Shown here in pieces: positions 42,972 through 52,149 of a DNA stretch of 64,000 bases. Made by a program: the position numbers and the translations under genes. The stretch comes from JAPOVO01 sp026708165 (lineage in GTDB: Bacteria; Chloroflexota; UBA11872; VXNJ01), in assembly GCA_965208775.1 (NCBI GenBank), contig OZ242360.1:1302001-1366000 (forward strand), given 5' to 3'. The notes below the pieces were generated by a model, which made no database searches, was not told where the DNA came from, and saw only the letters and a list, made by a program, of their open reading frames with translations. The first letter of the stretch is position 1. Every line of letters begins with the position of its first letter.

Positions 42972-44273
42972 TTGAGTCGACCTCGGAGCCGAAGCCGAAG
43001 AAAGCGGGAAGCCAGGCAGGCCGCGCGGGCGGCGAGGCGCCGCCTGGCTACGCCGGAACCGGTCGCATGGCTGGACATTCCCGTAGTCCTGCGGGACTGG
43101 CGCGAGCAACCGGCAGCGCGGCGGCAGTCGGCGCTGGCAAGACTGCTGGGCATCATTGCCGCCATCGTGGCGGCGGGCGTCGGAATTCTGCTGCTGGTAC
43201 CGCTGCTCAACGAACTCTTCTTCATGGCGCGGTCGCCGGTGGCGACTGTCGACGGCGTCGTCATCGAGACGGGCCGCTACGCGCAGGCCCGCGACTTTCG
43301 CAGATACGAGGTGATTCGCGAGATCAACCAGCTTGCCGAATACCGACGGGACGGCACGTCGACAACCGCGGCCGAGCTCCAGGCGATTGACGGCCAGATA
43401 AACGAAAAACGACTGAGCCTGGCGTCGGCGGATTTTCAGGCAGTCGAAGACCTGGTAAACGTAACGCTTCTCGGGAAGAAGGCGCTTAGGGAGGGAGTCG
43501 TCGTAACAATCGATGACATTCGCGCCGAGCAGGAAGCGGTGCTGGCTCCTCTCCCGCGGCCAATGCCCGGCGGGAACGGCTCAGACATCTCGCAGCCAGC
43601 GGCCGGCAGCGAATCTCCCGCCGAGCCGCTGGAGCAGCGCGTGGCGGCGCTGCTGGACGATCTGGATATGCCTCGCGACCTGTTCGACGACCTGATGACC
43701 ATGCGGGCCATCGAGCGGGTCTACCTCAATCGGGCTGCAGATTCGGTCGCGACCGTGCAGCCGCACGTCCACCTAAAGCGGATCGTCCTGAACGACGAAG
43801 AGGAAGCGGCTACCTATCTCAAGCGTTACAACGCCGGGGAGTCGTGGAGCGCGCTGACGCTCGAGTCTCTCGAACCGGAAGGGGAGGAGTCCGCTCAGTC
43901 CGAGGGCGTTGAGGAGAATCCCGCTCCGTCCTACGAAGCCGATCTCGGCTTTGTGCCGCGCGGGATCTTGGAACCGTCACTCGAGGCGGCGGCGTTTTCG
44001 CTGGACGTGGGATCGGTTTCCGAACCGGTGCCGACGGCTGAAGGTTTTGTCATCCTGCTGGTGGCTGGGAAGGTGAATTTACGGGCGGTGTCCGACGAAC
44101 ACCTGGACCAACTGCGGCGAAGTGCTGTTCTGGACTTCAGGCAGGAGCTGCGGGAATCCGGAAACATCGAGTACCAACTCGACTCGGACAAGGTGGAGTG
44201 GGCGTCAAGGCACGGTCTGAGGAACATCGGCGAACTGGATGCAGACATTCCGGCTGGAGGGATGGCCCGGTAG
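42972..44273 (+). CDS. Membrane-anchored SurA/PpiC-type peptidyl-prolyl isomerase
   Basis: The 433-residue protein has a very basic N-terminus (1-25), one membrane helix (about 57-80) and an extracytoplasmic SurA-like region followed by a parvulin domain (about 260-375: HLKRIVLNDEEEA, DLGFVPRGILEPSLEAAAFSLDVGSVSEPV). Parvulins catalyse proline isomerisation and help fold exported proteins. The TTG start is 42 nt after rpsR, in the position usually held by rplI. It is convergent with obg. Confidence 0.86.
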   Translation: MSRPRSRSRRKREARQAARAARRRLATPEPVAWLDIPVVLRDWREQPAARRQSALARLLGIIAAIVAAGVGILLLVPLLNELFFMARSPVATVDGVVIETGRYAQARDFRRYEVIREINQLAEYRRDGTSTTAAELQAIDGQINEKRLSLASADFQAVEDLVNVTLLGKKALREGVVVTIDDIRAEQEAVLAPLPRPMPGGNGSDISQPAAGSESPAEPLEQRVAALLDDLDMPRDLFDDLMTMRAIERVYLNRAADSVATVQPHVHLKRIVLNDEEEAATYLKRYNAGESWSALTLESLEPEGEESAQSEGVEENPAPSYEADLGFVPRGILEPSLEAAAFSLDVGSVSEPVPTAEGFVILLVAGKVNLRAVSDEHLDQLRRSAVLDFRQELRESGNIEYQLDSDKVEWASRHGLRNIGELDADIPAGGMAR

Positions 44274-44284
44274 CACGGGCGTTG

Positions 44285-45559
44285 CTATAGCCAGTCGAAC
44301 TCGGTCTCGCCAGCAATCACCGTATCGCCAGGCTTAACGCCCGCTTGTTCCAGAGCGGCGGCAGCGCCCATGCGCTCAAGCTGCTTCCTGAACCACTGGA
44401 CCGCGTCAGGAATGTCAAGCTCGACCCGCGCGGCGAGCCGCCCCGCCTCATCGCTCTCCAGCAAGACGAGGTCGGGGCCGATTCTCCGGGCGGAAGGGGC
44501 CGCGCTGCCGAGTCCGGGGCGCAGCACCACTTCGCTGGCGCCGTGAAGGACGGCTGGAACCGGCGCCTGCAACGCCTGGGCGAAGATAGCCTGGACCAAC
44601 TCCTGTAAGCCCTGACCAGTGGCTGCGGATACGGCAAAGGCCTCGACTCCGCGTTCGGTGAGGGCGTCCTTGACCGACGGCCAACCGGCTTTGGCTTCGC
44701 TAAGGTCCATTTTGTTTGCCGCGACGACGTAAGGGCGCTCCGCAAGCTCGGGGGAATAGGCTTCAAGCTCGTTGGCGGTCTGGTCAAAGAGCGTTATGGG
44801 ATCGCCCGAAATGCCCGAACAGTCGATAACGTGCACTATGAACCGCGTCCTCTCCACATGACGCAGGAATTCGTGGCCCAGTCCGGCTCCCTCGTGGGAG
44901 CCTTCGATCAGGCCGGGAATGTCGGCGACGACGAGAGACCTGTCTCCCAGCAATACCGAACCGAGCACCGGCGTGAGAGTTGTGAACGGGTAGGCCGCGA
45001 CCTTGGGATGCGCCGCCGATATGCGCGCCAGCAGCGACGACTTGCCCGCGTTCGGACAGCCCACCAGACCCACGTCGGCGACAAGCTTTAGCTCCAGCCT
45101 GAGCCATTTCGACTCGCCCGAATCGCCTTTCAGCGCTATTTGCGGGGTCTGGTTTACCGAACTCTTGAAATGCGCGTTGCCCAAGCCGCCCTGGCCGCCG
45201 CGGGCGACGATCAACTCGTCACCCGGATTCACCAAGTCTCCGATCAGCTCATCGTCGTCTCCACCGAAGACGACCGTTCCCGCCGGGGCGGAGATGCGGC
45301 GGTCTTCGCCGTTCTTTCCAGACCGGTGACTCGAGCCGCCCGGCGAAGCGTTGCCGGCCTTGAAGCGCTGTCGGTGGTGAAACCGGACCAGCGACGAATC
45401 TCCCGCGACCGCATACAGGATGACGTGCCCGCCGCGCCCGCCGTCGCCGCCGTCGGGCCCGCCCTTGGGAACGAATTTTTCACGCCTCAGACTGCGGGAG
45501 CCGTCGCCGCCGCGTCCGGCGGCGACGTATATGCGGGCTGTGTCGTAAAAGCGGGGCAT
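44285..45559 (-). CDS. obg: GTPase Obg/CgtA
   Basis: This is a ribosome-assembly GTPase, 424 residues. It has the glycine-rich OBG domain (1-157), the P-loop GCPNAGKSS at 167-175, the G3 DIPG, G4 NKMD, and the C-terminal OCT domain (about 345-424) found in Obg proteins of Gram-positive-type bacteria. ATG start at 45557-45559. No rplU or rpmA lies next to it. Confidence 0.95.
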   Translation of the reverse strand: MPRFYDTARIYVAAGRGGDGSRSLRREKFVPKGGPDGGDGGRGGHVILYAVAGDSSLVRFHHRQRFKAGNASPGGSSHRSGKNGEDRRISAPAGTVVFGGDDDELIGDLVNPGDELIVARGGQGGLGNAHFKSSVNQTPQIALKGDSGESKWLRLELKLVADVGLVGCPNAGKSSLLARISAAHPKVAAYPFTTLTPVLGSVLLGDRSLVVADIPGLIEGSHEGAGLGHEFLRHVERTRFIVHVIDCSGISGDPITLFDQTANELEAYSPELAERPYVVAANKMDLSEAKAGWPSVKDALTERGVEAFAVSAATGQGLQELVQAIFAQALQAPVPAVLHGASEVVLRPGLGSAAPSARRIGPDLVLLESDEAGRLAARVELDIPDAVQWFRKQLERMGAAAALEQAGVKPGDTVIAGETEFDWL

Positions 45560-45643
45560 GGCAGTTCCTCTTATAGAAGGCTAGCCTAGTGGGGTTGATT
45601 GACCAGGTGGAAGTCTTGCAGCGTCACGGAGGAGGCGGTCTCG

Positions 45644-46345
45644 ATGCGGGTGCTCGCGATTGGAGCGCAGCCTGGGGAAATCGAGCTCGCCTGTGGAGGA
45701 ACGCTGGCCTGTTATACCCAGCGGGGTGACGCGGTCGCGATAGTCTGCATCTCGAACGGCAACCTGAGCCACGACGCCATCCCTCCCGATGAGCTTGCCG
45801 ACACCAGACGCGACGAGTCGAAGAATGCCGCCAAAGCGCTCGGGGCGGAGCTTTACTGGCTCGACAATTCGGACTTCGCGATCGAGGACGAACCCGTGAC
45901 CACCATGAAGCTGGTGGAAATTATCAGGGAGTTTCAACCCGATGCGCTCATAACGCACGGCCCCGCGGGTGATCGCCCCGACCATTCAAGCACGCACGCT
46001 CTGACGGTGAGGGCTTCGATCTACGCGGCGGTCCCCCAGCTCGAAGGAACCGGTCCATACACGACGGACGCCGCACCCCTATTTGAGATGGAGACCCTGT
46101 GGGGTGTTGGCTTCGATCCCACGGAGTACGTCGACATCACTCAAGCAATCGAAATCAAGCGGGCGGCTATCGTATGCCACGGCACATACCTCGACTACTT
46201 GAAGCGGGTCCGGGGGCGCGATCTGGTGGAAGAGTGCATGGTGACGGCACGGTATCGAGGGCTTCAGTGCCAGACAGCGTACGCGGAATCGTTTCGACAA
46301 ACGCGGCGGCCGGGCCGCCTGCGCGCGGAGCGCCTGCTTCCCTGA
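45644..46345 (+). CDS. PIG-L (LmbE)-family protein with altered metal motif
   Basis: The 233-residue protein has the PIG-L fold. In de-N-acetylases the first motif is AHPDDxE; here it reads AQPGEIE at 8-14, so the zinc histidine is Q9, the general base is G11 and the second zinc ligand is E12. The later RPDHSSTH motif is kept. Loss of two key residues suggests it is not a normal deacetylase. The ATG has GGAGG 8 nt upstream; a longer start at 45599 is rejected. It overlaps the following glycosylase gene by 79 bp. Confidence 0.82.
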   Translation: MRVLAIGAQPGEIELACGGTLACYTQRGDAVAIVCISNGNLSHDAIPPDELADTRRDESKNAAKALGAELYWLDNSDFAIEDEPVTTMKLVEIIREFQPDALITHGPAGDRPDHSSTHALTVRASIYAAVPQLEGTGPYTTDAAPLFEMETLWGVGFDPTEYVDITQAIEIKRAAIVCHGTYLDYLKRVRGRDLVEECMVTARYRGLQCQTAYAESFRQTRRPGRLRAERLLP

Positions 46346-46965
46346 CGTCGGAGCTTGCGGAAGAGCTTTTCAGCCAAGCCGCCGCCTGTGACCGGTGCCC
46401 GCGTATGAAAGGCCGCCGCCGCGTGCTCGGGCCGCTGAACGGACGAATACCCGCAGAGGTGATGTTCGTCGGAGAAGCGCCGGGACGCCTGGGGGCAGAG
46501 GTGACCGGCGTGCCGTTCAAAGGCGATCTCGCGGGACGGAACTTCGAGCGGTTGCTGGAAGGCGCCGGTTTGGACCGGGAAGCGGTGTTCATTAGCAATG
46601 CCGTAATCTGCAATCCGCGATCGTCGAACGGCACAAACTCCAGGCCGACCGCGTCGGAGATTCGCAACTGCTCGACGTGGCTCAGACGGACCATGCACCT
46701 GGTCGATCCGAAGCTGGTCGTATCGCTGGGCGTCGTGGCGCTCGCGGCGCTGGGCGGAATCGAGGCCCACCGTCTGACACTCGCGCGCGACGTTGGCCGG
46801 GCGGTCGAGTGGTCCGACCGCCTGCTGCTACCGCTGTATCACCCTGGAGGGCGCGCCATGGCCAGGCGGCCGTTTTGGCAACAACAACGGGACTGGAGCG
46901 CCATCGCGTCGGCGCTGGCGGGCTTGCGCGGTAATGTCGACAAACCGGACAGGCTGAGCGCGTGA
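46267..46965 (+). CDS. Uracil-DNA glycosylase, Fe-S (family 4-like)
   Basis: The 232-residue protein has GEAPGRLGAEVTGVPF at 69-84, four cysteines for a [4Fe-4S] cluster (C41, C44, C115, C135), and YHPG in place of the usual HPS/HPA catalytic loop. It excises uracil from DNA. The GTG at 46267 is chosen because GAGGG lies 5 nt before it; it lies inside the PIG-L gene. The residues before C41 are poorly conserved, so a later start is possible. Confidence 0.85.
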   Translation: MPDSVRGIVSTNAAAGPPARGAPASLTSELAEELFSQAAACDRCPRMKGRRRVLGPLNGRIPAEVMFVGEAPGRLGAEVTGVPFKGDLAGRNFERLLEGAGLDREAVFISNAVICNPRSSNGTNSRPTASEIRNCSTWLRRTMHLVDPKLVVSLGVVALAALGGIEAHRLTLARDVGRAVEWSDRLLLPLYHPGGRAMARRPFWQQQRDWSAIASALAGLRGNVDKPDRLSA

Positions 46966-47095
46966 GAGTGGACCGCCGCGTATTCATCGACTTTGCGGGT
47001 GGGAATCCGCATAATGCCACCCAGATTGAACGGCGGACTCACCCCGGTTTCCCGGGTGAAGCGAGCGCCGGCCCCTGCCAAGGAGCATTGAATCC

Positions 47096-48532
47096 GTGAA
47101 AGCCGTTATTGAGCGGGCGCTGGATACGGCGTCTGCGGGTGGAGCCGCCTACGCCGACGCTCGGATAGTCCAAAAGACCAGCGAATTCCTGATGGTCAAG
47201 GACGGGCAGGTGGCGGCCGTCAACCTTTCAAGCGACTACGGCCTTGGCGTTCGCGCGCTGGTGAATGGAAGCTGGGGGTTCGCGTCGGCATCGACGGTAA
47301 ATACCGAGAGCGCGGATGAAGTGGCGGGCCGAGCGTTGAGAATCGCCAGAGCGAGCGCCCGCGTGCAGGAGAAGCCGGTCGTGCTCGCGGCCCAGGACCC
47401 ATCCGTCGGTGAGTACATAACACCGTATGAGTCGGACCCCTTCGACGTTTCCACGGAAGACAAGCTGGGTCTGCTGCTCCGCGTCAACGATCTGCTGCGC
47501 CGCGAAAAGGGAGTGAAGGTCGCCGAGTGCGCGATGGAGGTCTACAAGACAGAGAAGGCTTTTGGCTCCACGGAAGGGGCCTACGTGACCCAGACCATCG
47601 TCGAGTCGGGCGCGGGAATGGAGTCGACCGCGACCTCCGACGACGATATCCAGAAGCGGAGCTTTCCGAACTCCTTCGGCCGCCAGGTCGTAACCGGCGG
47701 CTACGAGGAGATCGAAAAGCTGGAGCTTGAGTCGAACGCGCCGAGAATAGCTTCCGAATCAGCGGCGTTGCTGAGCGCCGCCGAGTGCCCGGCGACGACG
47801 ACCACGGTCATCCTGGACGCCACGCAGGTGGCCTTGCAGGTACACGAGTCGTGCGGACATCCGACCGAGCTAGACCGGGCGCTGGGATATGAGGCGAGCT
47901 TTGCCGGAACCAGCTTCTTGACGCCGGACATGCTGGGCGCGTTTCGCTACGGGAGCGACGCGGTCAACATAGTCGCGGACGCGACGACGCCCCTGGGAGC
48001 GGGGACGTTTGGCTATGACGACGAAGGCGTCCCGGCGCAGCGCAACTATCTGGTCAAGGACGGTATCTTCGTCGGCTTTCTGACCTCGCGGGAGACGGCG
48101 TCCGAGCTAGACCAGCGCAGTTCCGGGGCGATGCGGGCGGAGTCGTGGAACCACATTCCGCTGATTCGCATGACGAACATCAACCTGATGCCGGGCGAAA
48201 CGTCGCCGGAGGACCTGATCGCCTCGACCGACGACGGCATCTACATGGAGTTGAACAAGAGCTGGAGCATCGACGACCTACGGCTCAACTTCCAGTTCGG
48301 CACCGAAATCGCCTGGCAGATAGAGGGCGGACGCCTGACGAACATGTACAAAAATCCGACGTACACCGGCATCACTCCGCAGTTCTGGCAAAGCTGTGAC
48401 GCCGTCGCCAACAACTGGCGGATGTGGGGCACGCCCAACTGCGGCAAGGGCGAGCCCGTGCAAGGGATGCACGTAGGGCACGGCGCGGCGGCGGCGAGGT
48501 TTCGGGACGTGCGGGTAGGCGTAAGAGGGTGA
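47096..48532 (+). CDS. tldD: Metalloprotease TldD
   Basis: The catalytic subunit of the TldD/TldE protease, 478 residues, with the HExxxH site H250-E251-H255 (VHESCGH) and the C-terminal GTPNCGKGEP loop holding the third ligand. The E. coli pair degrades unfolded peptides such as CcdA and trims microcin B17. The GTG start has AAGGAG about 11 nt upstream. It overlaps the next gene by 4 bp. Confidence 0.93.
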   Translation: MKAVIERALDTASAGGAAYADARIVQKTSEFLMVKDGQVAAVNLSSDYGLGVRALVNGSWGFASASTVNTESADEVAGRALRIARASARVQEKPVVLAAQDPSVGEYITPYESDPFDVSTEDKLGLLLRVNDLLRREKGVKVAECAMEVYKTEKAFGSTEGAYVTQTIVESGAGMESTATSDDDIQKRSFPNSFGRQVVTGGYEEIEKLELESNAPRIASESAALLSAAECPATTTTVILDATQVALQVHESCGHPTELDRALGYEASFAGTSFLTPDMLGAFRYGSDAVNIVADATTPLGAGTFGYDDEGVPAQRNYLVKDGIFVGFLTSRETASELDQRSSGAMRAESWNHIPLIRMTNINLMPGETSPEDLIASTDDGIYMELNKSWSIDDLRLNFQFGTEIAWQIEGGRLTNMYKNPTYTGITPQFWQSCDAVANNWRMWGTPNCGKGEPVQGMHVGHGAAAARFRDVRVGVRG

Positions 48533-49875
48533 CGGTCCTGTCCGAAACGGACGCTCACGAGATCGCCCGGCGGGCGCTCGATTTCGCGGGTGAAGCCGAC
48601 GAAGCCGAGGTGGTCGTATCGTCAGCGGATACGGGCCTGACCCGGTTCGCGAATAACGGCATCCACCAAAACGTCTCGGAAGAATCGGTCCACGTGAATC
48701 TGCGGCTGGCGCTGGGCAAGAGAGTGGGGGTGGCAGACGGCAATCAGGTGGACTCGGACTCGCTGCGCCGGCTCGCGGAAAGGGCGGCGAGCATCGCGCG
48801 CCTGCAGCCAGAGAACCCCGACTTCGGCGGACTGCCTTCCGGCGGCGAGCGGAGGACCGCCGAGGGAATATGCCAGAGCACCGTGGACTTCTCGCCGGAA
48901 GACCGCGCCGACGGGGCCGCGAAGGTCGTCAACGCAGCCCAGGCCAGAGGTCTTACAGCGTTCGGCGCGTTCAGCACGGGAGTGCGATCAGTCGCGGTCG
49001 CCAGCACGGCGGGCATCGAGCAGTACCACCAGGGAACGACCGCCAACGCCAACGCCGTGTTGATGAACGACGACGCTTCGGGCACCGGCATGGCACTCTC
49101 CAGCGACGTGACCGAGATCGACATGGAGTCGATCGGCGAAGCCGCCGCCGGCAAAGCCGAACGCGGAAAGTCGCCGGAGGACATCGAGCCGGGGACGTAC
49201 CAGGTTGTCCTGGAGGAGGCGGCGGTAGCCCAGATGGTCGAGTTCCTCGCGTTCGAGTCGTTCAACGGCCTCTTTCACGAGGAAGGGCGGAGCTTTACGT
49301 CCGCGTCGATGGGCAAAGCCGTGATGGGCGAGAACATTTCAATATGGGACGACGGCACCGATCCGACAGGGATTGCCAGTCCGTTCGATGGAGAGGGGAT
49401 AGCCCGCGAGCGGGTCGATTTCATCGAGAACGGCGTGTTGAAGGCTGTTGTATACGATCATCAGACGGCGTCTAAATACGGCGCGGAGAATACCGGGCAC
49501 GCCTGGACGGCTCCGAATCCTTACGGTCCGGTCGCGGCGAATCTCTTCATGGCGCCGGGCGAGGTCGCTTCGGTCGATGAGCTGGTGGCGGGCGTCGAAC
49601 GCGGAGTCTGGGTCACGACGTTTCACTACACCAACCTGCTGGAGCCGATGCGGGTGGTGCTGACGGGCATGACCCGCCACGGCACCTTTATGATTGAAAA
49701 TGGCAAAGTGACGAAACCGCTAAGGAACCTGCGCTTCACCCAGAGCGTGCTGGACGCCTTTAGCGCGGTCGAGGCGCTGACCAGGGATACGAAGCTGACA
49801 GGCGACTATCTGCGCGTCCGCGCTCCGGCAGTGTTGATAAGGGAGTTTCAGTTCACGGGCGGCTCGCAGTCCTGA
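48529..49875 (+). CDS. tldE: Metalloprotease TldE (PmbA)
   Basis: The non-catalytic partner of TldD, 448 residues, lacking HExxxH as expected. The VVSSADTGLTRFANNGIHQN start and GVWVTTFHYTNLLEP, MTRHGTFMIENGKV ending are diagnostic. The GTG start overlaps the tldD stop (GTGA). A longer reading from 48424 lies within tldD and is rejected. Confidence 0.93.
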   Translation: MTVLSETDAHEIARRALDFAGEADEAEVVVSSADTGLTRFANNGIHQNVSEESVHVNLRLALGKRVGVADGNQVDSDSLRRLAERAASIARLQPENPDFGGLPSGGERRTAEGICQSTVDFSPEDRADGAAKVVNAAQARGLTAFGAFSTGVRSVAVASTAGIEQYHQGTTANANAVLMNDDASGTGMALSSDVTEIDMESIGEAAAGKAERGKSPEDIEPGTYQVVLEEAAVAQMVEFLAFESFNGLFHEEGRSFTSASMGKAVMGENISIWDDGTDPTGIASPFDGEGIARERVDFIENGVLKAVVYDHQTASKYGAENTGHAWTAPNPYGPVAANLFMAPGEVASVDELVAGVERGVWVTTFHYTNLLEPMRVVLTGMTRHGTFMIENGKVTKPLRNLRFTQSVLDAFSAVEALTRDTKLTGDYLRVRAPAVLIREFQFTGGSQS

Positions 49876-49918
49876 CGCCGGCCGGAACCAGGCGGGTAGC
49901 GCCGCGATGGAGTGATGG

Positions 49919-50440
49919 ATGGATCTGACGTCGTACATAAGGGACGTTCCCGACTTTCCGATACCTGGAATACTTTTCAAGGACATCACGCCGCTGCTAA
50001 GGGACTGGGCCGCGTTCGGGGAGGCGATAGAGCGACTGGTAGAGCCGTACAAGTCCAATCCTCCCGACGTCATCGTGGCGGTCGAGGCGCGCGGATTCAT
50101 ATTCGCGACTCCCATGGCGCAGGCGCTCGGCTGCGGGTTCGCGCCCGTGCGCAAGCCCGGCAAGCTGCCCGCCGAGACGGCGTCACTCGAATACGAACTC
50201 GAATACGGCTCGGACGAGGTTGAAATCCACATCGACGCCGTACAGAGCGGGGACAGGGTCTTGATAGTTGACGATCTACTGGCCACCGGCGGCACCGCAG
50301 CGGCGACCGCCGAACTGGTGGAAAACCTGGGCGGTGAAGTAGTGGGACTGGCGTTTCTCATCGAGCTGGACTTCTTGCAGGGGCGGGCCAAGCTCCAGGA
50401 GTACGACGTTCACACCGTAATTCACTTCGGTTCGGAGTAG
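49919..50440 (+). CDS. apt: Adenine phosphoribosyltransferase
   Basis: The 173-residue purine salvage enzyme joins adenine and PRPP to give AMP. Motifs are DFPIPGILFKDITPLL, VEARGF, VRKPGKLP and the PRPP loop VLIVDDLLATGGTA at 114-127. The ATG has GGAG about 6 nt upstream. It is convergent with the zincin gene. Confidence 0.95.
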   Translation: MDLTSYIRDVPDFPIPGILFKDITPLLRDWAAFGEAIERLVEPYKSNPPDVIVAVEARGFIFATPMAQALGCGFAPVRKPGKLPAETASLEYELEYGSDEVEIHIDAVQSGDRVLIVDDLLATGGTAAATAELVENLGGEVVGLAFLIELDFLQGRAKLQEYDVHTVIHFGSE

Positions 50441-50476
50441 CCGGGCCGGTCGTGCCTTGCTGGGCGCGGGCGAGGT

Positions 50477-51619
50477 CTATTCGGACTCTATGCGCCGAAT
50501 CCAGCGCTCGGGCGCTCGCACTTCCTCCAGGGACGGAAGCGTTTCGGGAGACTCCCAGACCCGGTCTATGAACTCGATGCCCCGCTCCTCTACGACGTAG
50601 TCGACGAAGTTCTCGCCTATTACGTATTGCTCAAGCTTCAAGTCGAGACCCAGCATCCGTGAAATCACGCGGAATCCAACCCCTCGCGACTTCTCGCGAA
50701 GCTTCATTCGGTGGGCCAGCGTTTTGTAGTCGGGTATCAGGTATTCGCCGGTTCCGTGCATTGCGTGGTTGCTGTAACCCTCGACCACCGACATCAGCGC
50801 CTGTATGCGTGACACGATCTCGACCTGCCTGTCCGTCAGCATCATTCGCAAGAGGCCGCTGAGGCGGAGTCCCCGCACTCCGTCCGAGCCGGCCGAGCCG
50901 AGCCGCTCACGGATTCGCGTTGGGTTCATGATCGTGTCTCCGGCCTCAGCCAGGTATTCCTTAAGCAGTCCGGCCATGTGTTCGCGCAGCCAGGGGATCG
51001 ACTCGAACTCGACGGCGTGCGTGGTCTCATGCAGAGCTACCCACCGCCGCAGGTGGGAACTACTCACTCCGATCTTGGCGGCGAGCGCCTCGATGTTCAC
51101 GTCGACCAGATAGATGCTGGCCATACCCGGCTTGAACAGGGGGATGTCGTATTGACCGAGCACCTTCCGCGACAGATACCCGATCATCGTTCCGAGCTGC
51201 GCGCTTACGGCCAGCCGCGTGAGCCCGGACAACAGCCGGGCGGCGGTAGCGTTGGAGGCGTTCATCCGACGGTACGAGTCTTCAAAAGGTTCCAGCAGGT
51301 CTTGAAAGTTGGCGAGATTGACCTCTATCCACGACCTGCGGTCCAGGACTTCGACGCCGGCGGTCTCGCTTCCCGCGCTGCGGCCGAGGTACTCGCTGAC
51401 GGCCTGGCGGCTCGACTCGACCATCGCGGTGTAGTCGGCGCCGGTTGCCGGGAGCAGGTCCGGATCGCCGGGCCGCGACGTGAACCGCATAGCCACGCTC
51501 CGGGCGATATTCCAGTCTACGAGTCCGGGTTTGATTCTCTGACTAAGCCACGAAGCGCCTGACCCAGCCGCGGCGACGGCAAACCCCATGAACAGCCAGA
51601 ATCGAGGTGAACGGATCAT
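50477..51619 (-). CDS. Zinc-dependent metalloprotease (zincin-like, F420-associated DUF2342 type)
   Basis: The 380-residue protein has HExxH as H197-E198-T-T-H201 (ALHETTHAVEF) and a later SVVEGYSNHAMH that would give the third ligand. The N-terminus has a hydrophobic segment (about 8-25) that may anchor it. The family is known from Actinobacteria and Chloroflexota and is co-distributed with coenzyme F420; its role is unknown. The ATG at 51617-51619 is preferred to the TTG just upstream. Confidence 0.82.
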   Translation of the reverse strand: MIRSPRFWLFMGFAVAAAGSGASWLSQRIKPGLVDWNIARSVAMRFTSRPGDPDLLPATGADYTAMVESSRQAVSEYLGRSAGSETAGVEVLDRRSWIEVNLANFQDLLEPFEDSYRRMNASNATAARLLSGLTRLAVSAQLGTMIGYLSRKVLGQYDIPLFKPGMASIYLVDVNIEALAAKIGVSSSHLRRWVALHETTHAVEFESIPWLREHMAGLLKEYLAEAGDTIMNPTRIRERLGSAGSDGVRGLRLSGLLRMMLTDRQVEIVSRIQALMSVVEGYSNHAMHGTGEYLIPDYKTLAHRMKLREKSRGVGFRVISRMLGLDLKLEQYVIGENFVDYVVEERGIEFIDRVWESPETLPSLEEVRAPERWIRRIESE

Positions 51620-51727
51620 CAAGCGCCGGGGCGGAGCCAGCCGACAACCCGCCTCCCGGCAGTTCCGCCAAAGCCGGCGCAGTAGCAGGGCGTCAGGAAC
51701 CCAGGCGGCTGCAAGGAGGGGAGGAGC

Positions 51728-52003
51728 TCAGACATCCCTGAACCATACATGGAGATTGGTCCTATCCAGTTCCATTGGGTGCGGCAGCCGGTCTTTATAG
51801 AGCCGGACTCGCAGGGCGCCGTCGGCGCGCATGTACACCGAAGCGGAATAACCGGCGTCGTACTTCATCTGCATATGTTGACCGCCCCGACCGTCGGGCG
51901 TGGCATCCACGGTCCAGTCGCCCTCAACGGGCGGGATTATGTACCAGTCTCCCTTGGGTAGCAGGACCTCGTACGACTCGTCTGTAAGCGTTGATTCAGG
52001 CAT
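51728..52003 (-). CDS. Conserved-looking small protein, function unknown
   Basis: The 91-residue protein has alternating beta-type sequence with a central W/Y-rich part (GDWYIIPPVEGDW, YSASVYMRADG). It has no signal peptide or membrane helix and no family was recognised. The ATG start is at 52001-52003; no strong ribosome site. It lies between the zincin (same strand) and comB (divergent). The real-gene call rests on length, position and a normal composition. Confidence 0.5.
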   Translation of the reverse strand: MPESTLTDESYEVLLPKGDWYIIPPVEGDWTVDATPDGRGGQHMQMKYDAGYSASVYMRADGALRVRLYKDRLPHPMELDRTNLHVWFRDV

Positions 52004-52077
52004 TATTCGCGGGTTGGAATCTCGATACTGGTGAAGGGCGGCTTCTCATTAATGATACGTTCAAAGGAGGCTCGCGG

Positions 52078-52149
52078 ATGCTGGCGATGCCTGTTGTTCG
52101 CGCGCATCTCGGCTGCCCGAGGCGAGGCTTGTCGCAGGGGTTGAATTGA
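52078..52149 (+). CDS. Possible 23-residue leader peptide upstream of comB
   Basis: A short reading frame begins at ATG 52078 with a textbook ribosome site AAAGGAGG (52063-52070) 7 nt upstream. Its stop TGA (52147-52149) overlaps the TTG start of comB. The peptide (MLAMPVVRAHLGCPRRG start) has no signature. The strong site and overlap suggest translational coupling to comB; it may be a leader or merely a relay. Confidence 0.4.
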   Translation: MLAMPVVRAHLGCPRRGLSQGLN

